64,000 nt of DNA from Endozoicomonas sp965199185 (GTDB lineage Bacteria; Pseudomonadota; Gammaproteobacteria; Pseudomonadales; Endozoicomonadaceae). Positions 56,122 to 64,000 of the stretch are shown here, in pieces. The stretch is from the NCBI GenBank assembly GCA_965199185.1, contig CBDAQW010000040.1, positions 1 through 64,000 on the forward strand, given 5' to 3'. A program made the translations under genes and the position numbers. Position 1 is the first letter of the stretch. Each line of letters starts with the position of its first letter. The notes below the pieces were generated by a model that did not search any database, was not told where the DNA came from, and saw nothing but the letters and a program-made list of their open reading frames with translations.

Positions 56122-58146
56122 TTAGTCGTCACTTCCTATAAATGTCCCACAAATATCAGCACTGTCTGAGTCTGACTTAGTGCCCGATACAACCTTTGAA
56201 AAATCCCAACAGATTACTTTTTCATCACACTGCGTCAGTAAAAAACCGCTTTGATAATAAATGATATTACGCACCGTTCCAGCATGCTTATTGAACGTAT
56301 AGAGACATTGCTGGAAGGGTAGGTACCATATTTTCACTTCTCCATTACCACCACCAGAAGCCAACCTGTTCTCCATCATTAACGCCAAACTTTTAACACC
56401 ACTGTTATGACCTTGCAAAGTATAGAGCAAAGACAATTCAGGATACGCCCAAATTTTTATGGTCTTATCTTTACTTCCGGATGCCAACTGATCGTTTTTT
56501 ATCATAGCAAATACTACGACATAGCTATTATGAGCTTTTTCCAGAGCTTTCAGGCAGTTCAGCTCGCTATCGTAAAGCTCAATACTTCCACACTGATAGC
56601 CAACAACAAATCGTCGGCCATCAGAACACAACATGGTCGCCCCTTGATGTCCACGATACTTGATGGTATCAACTTCTCTGATAACGTCGCCGCTGTCTGC
56701 ATTGACCCTATGAATTCTATATCCACTAAAAATAACCACTGAATGTCCCTCCAGCCACATTATTTTGTCTGTACAAAAAGGGATTCGAAAGGATCTGAGA
56801 AACGCCCCCGTTCTCAGATCATAAACATCCGCCAAATGGCAATGCGCTAAAATAACCTGGTGTTTATTCATAACGCAACAATTGGTCATGGCATCGCTGG
56901 TTGTAAATGTATGGAGAGACTGCCCGGTGTTCACATCGAGCACTTGCCCCTGAGTAAAACCGGTAAAAGCAAAAACATGGTGATCAGAAACAGCTGTTAG
57001 CTTGCGTCTTAGACATTGATAAAATGCGCCACCATAATCTTCTTCTTGCAACACCACTTGCTGAGTCATTTGATGCAATTCAGAGTCTATGATTTCAATA
57101 ACCCCACCATTTCTTATGACCAGACAACCATTAGCTAACTTCAACATGAACACATCACCTCGCTCAGGGTCGAGGCGATGAACCTGTGCTTTTATATCAG
57201 GAAGGATGTCATGCTCAGCGATATACTTGAGATAAGCAGGCAGAGCATATAATTCATCATCATCGAGACAGTTAACGACATGTGTTAGTGCCGGCAAGCT
57301 CGCGATTAAAGACTGAGCATCGTCTCTGTTTATCGCAGATACCGGTTCGCTGCCTGCGTAAGTGAGTGCTGTTTGCTTTAAAAGACGCCTGAAATTATTC
57401 ATCTTATTTCCTAAAAGATAAATCAGGTGCATCCTGTTTTTTACGGGTAAGTACTCGAACACCCTCTCCAACACACAACTGGGCAGGAAGGACAGTACAG
57501 GCGCACTCCTGCACTCATCACACAACCCCCACTCTGCAGCCTGATTCTTCATGACTTTACGGCACAGAAAGCACCAGACAGTGCTCACGGAAGTTGAGGA
57601 AAATATCTCTATCTTTTTATTGTCTTCATCCTTCCCTTTATCATCATCTTCATCACTTGAAGTCTGTTTTATTTCAGAAGAAGTGACCCTGTATGAGCAC
57701 TCAGCGGTCTCTTCCTGTGTGTTTGCAGATGAAGTGGAACCTGAAGCACCTGAACCCTGCCCGTTGCCATTCGATTTGACATAGCGTGAAATGGACAGAG
57801 GGCTTAACTCTCCCCGATAATCAAACGCAACACTCATCCTAATGACCGGAGAAAAAAATAATTGGCTTATCATCGCCAAAGTCCACGCTCCCTGTTCATA
57901 GAACCACGATAAGCGCTGTCGAAAGCCGGTCTGAATGGTATTTACACAATTCGATAATATTATTGAAATAAAGTGATCACTCACGGTTGTGTCATTTGGA
58001 ATATCGGGAACAGCGGGGAAAGGCGTAAAAAATATTACCCTCTCCGACAACTGCGACTGACTCATGGAAAAAAGAGTACTTTGAGAAACGACAGGGATAG
58101 ATATGAATAGCATAGCAACAGTTGACACAATCGTTATGAGCTTCAC
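56122..58146 (-). CDS. Exported F-box and WD40-repeat protein
   Basis: 674 residues with a signal peptide (LITIVSTVAMLFISIPVVSQ). After a Ser/Asp-rich linker comes a zinc-ribbon-like CFLCRKVMKNQ...GLCDEC, then an F-box (residues about 220-262: FLPSCVLERVFEYLPVKNRM), then at least five WD40-type blades (for example NDQLASGSKDKTIKIWAYPE and NRLASGGGNGEVKIWYLP). In eukaryotes, FBXW proteins use the F-box to join Skp1-Cullin ligases and the WD40 propeller to choose substrates. A secreted bacterial copy would be an SCF adaptor mimic. The function is inferred from architecture. It is divergent from the ankyrin-flavoprotein gene, sharing 181 bases. Confidence 0.82.
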   Translation of the reverse strand: MKLITIVSTVAMLFISIPVVSQSTLFSMSQSQLSERVIFFTPFPAVPDIPNDTTVSDHFISIILSNCVNTIQTGFRQRLSWFYEQGAWTLAMISQLFFSPVIRMSVAFDYRGELSPLSISRYVKSNGNGQGSGASGSTSSANTQEETAECSYRVTSSEIKQTSSDEDDDKGKDEDNKKIEIFSSTSVSTVWCFLCRKVMKNQAAEWGLCDECRSAPVLSFLPSCVLERVFEYLPVKNRMHLIYLLGNKMNNFRRLLKQTALTYAGSEPVSAINRDDAQSLIASLPALTHVVNCLDDDELYALPAYLKYIAEHDILPDIKAQVHRLDPERGDVFMLKLANGCLVIRNGGVIEIIDSELHQMTQQVVLQEEDYGGAFYQCLRRKLTAVSDHHVFAFTGFTQGQVLDVNTGQSLHTFTTSDAMTNCCVMNKHQVILAHCHLADVYDLRTGAFLRSFRIPFCTDKIMWLEGHSVVIFSGYRIHRVNADSGDVIREVDTIKYRGHQGATMLCSDGRRFVVGYQCGSIELYDSELNCLKALEKAHNSYVVVFAMIKNDQLASGSKDKTIKIWAYPELSLLYTLQGHNSGVKSLALMMENRLASGGGNGEVKIWYLPFQQCLYTFNKHAGTVRNIIYYQSGFLLTQCDEKVICWDFSKVVSGTKSDSDSADICGTFIGSDD

Positions 58147-60820
58147 GCCCGACTCCTATTTTATTTTGCCCTCCAAATATAGACCCGAAAATTGTGCTTG
58201 TGGTTAATAGCGAGACCACTATTAAAGAGAACCAAATTTTAATGCAATATCTGCATGCAAAACATCCAAAAGCAGACTAACTTCCTTCACAGCTATTCGT
58301 ATTGGCCAATGATAAAGGGTTTTTACATTGCTATTTAAAGCTTGCACATTGGTTCTTTTTTTGTGTCTATATCCTTTTAGCCAAAGTTATTCATTAACCC
58401 TCTACCAAGGTGAATCACAAGCGATTCCACCGGCAGCGTTAGACGACAAAAAGCTCTTTACGCCTACCATCGCACAGGGGGTTTCAGGTTATTCAACGCC
58501 TCTTTTTTTACCTGTAACACTTTCTTCTACCCCCATAAACTCACTCTTTGACATAACTATTTTTTTCAAAACGCTGTTTCAGCGCCTGCCGGTGATAATC
58601 GATACCCAGCAACACCTGATGACCAACTTCGAACCGGTAAAAGAATGGCTGCTACGCGATCAAATTATTGATAAAAACGCTACCGGGCAGGCTGTAAATC
58701 AGATCATTCATACTGCACATGAAGATCATTCAGACCACATACAAAAAGGCGTGCATCTTTTCTTTTTTGAACAGAATCAGCGCATAAAGCTGGCCGCCCG
58801 ACTCAACCAACCTCTGACCTTGCAACAACGGCAGGCCCTCACTCTGGCAATGCAAGATCTTATGCTGGCTTTATACCAGTCAGGTGACGTTTTCTTATCA
58901 GAACCGGATGATACGAATGAAGTAATGACCCTCACGACCAGCAACGGTGGTGATGATGGCGGCGACGATGAAAGATGGCAACCTGATGAACTAGTAGATG
59001 CCTTAGATAATACGCCGGTCAGACTATTTGATGAATTCGGTGATGACGACTGGCTGACCTTTATGGATGGCAGCATTAAGGCCAGCCAGATAATAAGAAG
59101 AGCATTTCAGCTGCACCGACTGGAGCAACGGAGGCAGGCAGCCATGCTTCAGGGTGATAGGAATATGGCCAACATATTACAAAACCGGATGATGCTGATC
59201 AGCATTGAGGAAGCTGAATTATCAGACTTATTGAACGACCCTCAAGGATTCAGGCTGCTGCTATCACTACTTACCGGGCAAACAGCAAGCCCATTACCTG
59301 CCAGACAAGTTGGTAATGGGCAAAGCAGCAGCTCCAGCCATGACGATTATTCATCAAGCGATAATCACTCAGACAATTCGTCAACCTCATCTTCTGAAAA
59401 CACTGCCAACCAGCCACCGCAAACAAATAACAAGGTCGTCTCAAACCAAAAGAGAGATGACGATCCGAACGAAAATAATCAGCCCGATCACAGCTACGCT
59501 AATACCTATTGCCAGATTTGCAATACAAAACCTTGCAAAGAGTATTTCAACGATTTTGAACGGCTGATAGAGAGCATAATTTCAAGAGATGCTGACAGCG
59601 CTGAGGCTTGTCTGAATCAGTCGAAAAATCCACGTTACCTACTTAATCATTGCCCAACCACTGCTGACAACCGATTCACTAAGACGCCACTGAATATGGC
59701 ATACAGCTCTGGGGTATACAATATGCAATCTTTTGTACGGCTACTATTGGAAAAGGGTGCTGATCCGAACATACTAAACAGCCTGGGTTTAAGCTCATTG
59801 GAACAGGTCGCAGACAATCTGAAAAACGAGCGGAGCTGGAACCATTTTTTCTGGATTAGAATGATCGACCAATTACTATCACATGGTGCAAGAGTCAGCC
59901 CGGAAAACTCTGATAACAAAAAAAATAATATCCTGGCAATCATCGTAAGGAAAAATAACTTCTCTCCTGAGTTGTTCAACCGCCTGATGCAGGCTGGAGT
60001 CAACATCGACCAGGGTACCGGGTTGAATAACCCGCTGTATCTGGCCTGCAAATATGAGCATGATGATTTGTTTAAAACATTGATCGAACACGGAGTGAAC
60101 CCCGATGGTCACGCCACTGGCGATAAAACGCCTCTTTTTCAGGCAGTAAAAAAAAGGAATCTTGAAACAATCAGAATATTGCTTAACAAAGGGGCTCACC
60201 CCGATAGTGACAGCAGCGGTAGGGATACACCTCTGTATCAGGCCGTGCGCAATGGGCATCACGCTATTGCGGAACTCCTGCTGACATTTAACGCTGATCC
60301 TGACTGTAACGCTAAGGGAGAGGAAACGGCTCTTTACGCAGCAGCAGAAAGGAACGATGAACACTTGATCAGGACTCTTTTACAAGCCGGAGCCGATATT
60401 AATGCACACAACATTGGCGGTAAAACCCCCTTATGGGAGGCTACATCAAAACGGCATCGCGAAAACTGTTATCGATATTTTGACCGACAAAATATTATTG
60501 AATTTTTACTCGCGCGTGGCGCCAGTGCAAAGTACGACGGTGACGGCGAGAGCGTTTTGCAAAGGTTAATAGCAAGCTACTACCCCCGTACTCCGGCCCA
60601 AGTCATACTCCGGGCGATAGAATCAGGAGCGAACCCTGACTGGGGCGAAGGTAAACAACACTCCCTTTATCTGCTTATTGACTATAAGCACCCTACGACA
60701 TTATTAAAGAAGGTGCTCAGTTATGATGTTGACCCTAATGGTCACACCACTGGTTTCTTGACTCCTCTGTACCAGGCAATCTGGAAAAATAACAAAAATA
60801 TAGAAGAAGTGGTTGAAATA

Positions 60821-62103
60821 CAGGGCTTACGCATGAAGATAATCATTCTCATTTAGGTTTCAACAATGAATGACTTCAGTGGCTGAGCAAGATATTTGCT
60901 GCTCCATCCAGCTTTTTTACGCTTAGTCTTGATGCTTTTCTTGCTGGTGATGTCAGCCTTCAGAATATTCAGGGCAATGCGCCGTAATGTAGATAGATTT
61001 TCAGCAGCATGTTCTTCTTTGGTCTGGCACGCGTCTTCATTAAAGGCAATATCCAACATCCAATGCAGGTTATTTTCAACTTCCCAATGCTGGCGCGTTG
61101 CGTTAAGCATCTCTCTGGCTGTAAAAGCTTTACTGGAAATGTAGAAGCGCAGGGCTGTCGTAGCTTTACCATCAATGGTTCGGTCTGACTGAACAACACC
61201 GAACTGTTTGATACCTGCCCACTCTTCTGATGTTGAGAGAGCTGTCAGTTCATCAAAAACCCAGCAACAGCGGTACTCCTGTCGACCATGCCCTTCATTT
61301 TCATGTTCAAAAAAGGTAGCAGAGATAGCTTCCTTTGGATGGCTGCGCCAATGCTCTTCAGCTGCCACCTGAATATCATGATGTAGTGTTTTCTGATTGC
61401 CTTTGACTGCAAGAAGGTAATCCGCTTGCTGGCTCACGCAAGTTTCAGCAATGCTCTTTTGGCAGCTGATTGCATCAGCTGTGATCACAGAGCCTTTCAG
61501 GTCAATGGCTTCAAGAAGCTCAGGTATGGCTGTTATCTCATTAGACTTCTTATCAACTTTCTTCTGCCCGAGAACAAGGCTCAGTTTAGTACTCCAGGCA
61601 CTGACAATGTGAACCGCTTTTTTGCCCTTGCCTTTCCCTCTGGAGCCTTTAATAGCTTTGCCGTCGATAGGAATAATTTCAGCATCACTGTCAGGTATAT
61701 CAAGGGCTTCAGGGTAAGCAGACTGCACCCAGCGAGTGAAGCATTCCTGAAATTTATCAGGGTCTAGCAGACAAAAAACACGATAGAAGGTGTCGTGTGA
61801 TGGAATACCAAAAGGGAGTTCAAGAAATGAACGAAACCAGTCTTCTTTTTCTTCACCGAATTCCTGCATCTCTTCCCATGTATCGGCTCCACTGATAATG
61901 GCACAGATGGCAATCACAAGAATATCGGTAAAATTGTGGTCACAAGAGGAGGCACGCTTGCGTGGATCAGATAATTCGCTGAGAAACATGATTAACGGGG
62001 CTGGAACAACAGTCATCGGGCGTAAAATATGGCCATTCTACAGTCTTTTGGTACGGATACGAGCACTCTAAATGAGAATGATTATTCTCATGCGTAAGCC
62101 CTG
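60821..62103 (-). mobile_element. ISAs1-family insertion sequence, copy 2
   Basis: 1283 bp, ends CAGGGCTTACGC and GCGTAAGCCCTG, flanked by the 9-bp direct repeat GTTGAAATA (60812-60820 and 62104-62112). It is nearly identical to the copy at 22916 (two differences seen). It splits the ankyrin-flavoprotein gene. Confidence 0.92.
60853..62016 (-). CDS. ISAs1-family transposase (copy 2)
   Basis: 387 residues, intact, with the same catalytic segments as copy 1 (IIPIDGKAIKGSRG, GSVITADAISCQK, RQHWEVENNLHWML). It differs from copy 1 at VSQQADYLL and LAQPLKSF. Near-identity of the copies and clean target repeats suggest recent activity. Confidence 0.93.
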   Translation of the reverse strand: MTVVPAPLIMFLSELSDPRKRASSCDHNFTDILVIAICAIISGADTWEEMQEFGEEKEDWFRSFLELPFGIPSHDTFYRVFCLLDPDKFQECFTRWVQSAYPEALDIPDSDAEIIPIDGKAIKGSRGKGKGKKAVHIVSAWSTKLSLVLGQKKVDKKSNEITAIPELLEAIDLKGSVITADAISCQKSIAETCVSQQADYLLAVKGNQKTLHHDIQVAAEEHWRSHPKEAISATFFEHENEGHGRQEYRCCWVFDELTALSTSEEWAGIKQFGVVQSDRTIDGKATTALRFYISSKAFTAREMLNATRQHWEVENNLHWMLDIAFNEDACQTKEEHAAENLSTLRRIALNILKADITSKKSIKTKRKKAGWSSKYLAQPLKSFIVET

Positions 62104-64000
62104 GTTGAAATATTACTAAACCATGAAGCCGACCCGGATGCATTGGCAGAAGGTCGAGATACCCCTTTATTCGCGGCCATTAATACTAACAAGCCCCGCC
62201 TTGAACTAATCGAACTTTTGTTGCAAAAAGACGCCAACCCGGACTGTCATAAAACAGGCAAGAAAACCCCTCTTTATCTCGCTGTTTCTGCATATCTGAA
62301 GAATTGGTCTAAGGAGCATAGAGCCATTGTCACTATGCTGCTGAAATATCAAGCCAACCCTGATTGCCACAGTAAAGGAGAAAACACCCCTCTGTATCTG
62401 GCCGTCAAATACAAAAATATAGATTTGGTTTCCGAACTATTGAAAGCTGGGGCGGATGTCAACGCGAACGATCCCGGTGGTGACACTGCGCTTAAGGCTG
62501 CATCGCAACATCTGGCCATTAATTATTCCGCAACCACAAATGGAGATCTGTATCGAATCTTCAAGGAATTATTGAAGTACAAGCCGGACGCCCCTTATGA
62601 AGCATGCCATTGGCCAGCAGTGATTAGCGCTACACTTAGCGCGAAAAAGGCACCGGATTTACTGCATGCTTATATCAAAAAAGGAGGCATTAATCCTGAC
62701 TGGCACACGGGGAGTGATCACCTTCTTTACCAGGCGATCGATCATGGTTACCCCATTCCTTACTTAAAGCAACTACTGAAAGCCTATGATCTCGACCTTA
62801 ACAGTTACTCGGAACAGTCAACCCCTCTTTGCATAGCCGCCATCCTTGGTAATGTTGGTTCACTCAAGCTATTACTTAAGAAAGGAGCAGACCCTAATGC
62901 CAGCAGTTATGGCCCCTGGACGCCTCTCTTTATTGGGGTTAGAAGAAATCATCTTGAGTCGGTAAAACTGCTCCTGAGGTTCGGCGCTAACCCTAACACT
63001 GCAGCCGGTACTGACCGCAACCCTCTCATTGAGGCACTTCGCTGTGACTATAGAGAAAAAATTGCGGCTGCATTACTGCGACACGGAGCCTGCACCAAAC
63101 CGAACCCATCGATGAACAAAGAAAGCCTCGAACGGATACAGTCTCTCATTAAAAAATATAATATTCCGCCAAAGTCCATCGATAGCTACAGACCACCGAA
63201 TAAAAAGAAAGCGATCTGGTTGTACCGCCCTCATCAAAAAATCACGGCGGTGGATATCCGTCATATTGAGCCTAAGTTCAATACCCATACTCAGAATATT
63301 GCCATTATCGGTGGTGGTGCCTCCGGTATAATGAGCGCCATCTATGCGCTACGGGCATCGGCAATATTCAGCAAACCGATTCGGGTGACACTCTATGAAC
63401 AGCGTGATAAGGGGTTCGGTGGTCTGGCCTATTCTCATTCCACTTCACAGAGTGCTCACTCCCTTAACCTAGCACCTTGGCGTGTTTCTATTTTTTCCGA
63501 CCATCCAGAGAGCTTTATAAACTTCCTGAGCGACCATCGCAAAAATCCCTCAGAACAAACTCTGCGATCAGGCATCACGTCATGACTTTTATCGATATAT
63601 CGAGCATCACCTTGACCAGGCGAAAAAACATGCCTACCCGGGTTCTGAGGTCGTGCGCGTGAACAGTAATGTTGTCGACCTGCAACGAATAAATAAGCAG
63701 CAACTTCAGCTATATACAAAGAACCTAACTACGCCCAACGAGGCAACTCATACCACTGAAACCGTTAAGAAAGCATACGACAGCGTCATTATCGCGACCG
63801 GCAACCAACTGCCGCAAAAACCACCCGCCTTTGTAGAACGGGTATCTGACCAATATATAAACACGCTCTACGCTCCGGCGACGTATAAGAAAATCAGTGA
63901 TTTTTCAAAGCAATCCGAAATAAGAGAAAGAACGGTGGTTATTATCGGAACAGGATTAAGCGCACTGGATGCCATTCTGACCCTGAATCAATCGGGTTAT

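Larger units (their letters stand above)
58328..64000 (+). pseudogene. Exported ankyrin-repeat/FAD-binding fusion gene, interrupted by ISAs1 and a frameshift
   Basis: It starts at TTG 58328 with AAGGG upstream; an in-frame TAA at 58313 excludes longer starts. There is a signal peptide (LFKACTLVLFLCLYPFSQSYS), the RRQAAMLQGDRNMANILQNR module, Ser/Asn-rich linkers, CQICNTKPC, then ankyrin repeats. The ISAs1 copy (60821-62103) inserts after EEVVEI. Removing it and one target repeat gives EEVVEILLNHEADPD in frame, and repeats continue to about 63150. From about 63290 an FAD/NAD(P)-binding domain follows (NIAIIGGGASGIMSAIYALR, GGLAYSHSTS). The frame stops at 63585, but a 1-base shift at about 63550 reads on (RHDFYRYIEHHLDQ to VVIIGTGLSALDAILTL) to the window end. 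The part after the IS (ATG 62143) could still yield a 480-residue fragment. Confidence 0.78.

Noticed and set aside
60853..62016. Counting the second ISAs1 transposase as an assembly duplication of the first
   Set aside because: The copies differ by at least two bases and have different target repeats and flanks, so they are separate insertions.

Overview
This window looks like the chromosome of a host-associated marine gammaproteobacterium, most likely Endozoicomonas or a close relative in the Oceanospirillales. That assignment is an inference from three things: pseudomonad-like core gene order, a complete Na+-pumping NADH dehydrogenase (nqrA-F) operon, and an unusual density of eukaryote-like genes mixed with insertion sequences. 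No rRNA, tRNA or CRISPR array was recognised.

Layout. 1-324 is the 5' part of apbE (minus strand; it makes the flavinyl transferase that loads FMN onto Nqr subunits). 536-2557 is a secreted beta-propeller-like protein. 2781-7130 is sdaA-gcvP (serine deamination and glycine cleavage). 7404-9716 holds two tandem paralogous secreted proteins of unknown function. 9906-11126 is pepT. 11424-12916 is an IS4-type element with intact 12-bp target duplications. 13155-14737 is a PQQ-type sugar dehydrogenase with a small membrane protein. gcvT, tal and fabV follow to 18657.

18742-26273 is an accessory island. It carries a RING-H2/ankyrin protein, an IS1 copy, a gene broken by an ISAs1-type element, and a gene with two bZIP domains whose second zipper holds a stop codon. 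26404-32266 is the nqr operon (minus strand). 32739-46305 is the conserved block yceD-rpmF-plsX-fabD-fabG-acpP-fabF-pabC-mltG-tmk-holB-pilZ-tatD, all on the minus strand. It is interrupted between acpP and fabF by a 1036-residue exported protein on the opposite strand. maf, a NYN-domain protein, a ubiquitin-specific-protease-like gene, sppA, rluC and rne follow to 55979. The right end holds an F-box/WD40 protein and a long ankyrin gene whose C-terminal part is an FAD/NAD(P)-binding flavoprotein. That last gene is interrupted by a second, nearly identical ISAs1 copy and by a frameshift near 63,550.

The most notable content is a dispersed set of proteins that look built to work inside a eukaryotic cell. 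They comprise a RING-H2 E3-like protein with ankyrin repeats and a Lys-rich tail, a USP-type deubiquitinase, an F-box/WD40 substrate-receptor mimic, ankyrin proteins and a double-bZIP protein. Several begin with Sec-type signal peptides. Two of the exported proteins (39047 and 58328) share an N-terminal module but have unrelated C-terminal regions. The genes sit singly between housekeeping operons, and IS elements have already broken at least two of the accessory genes.
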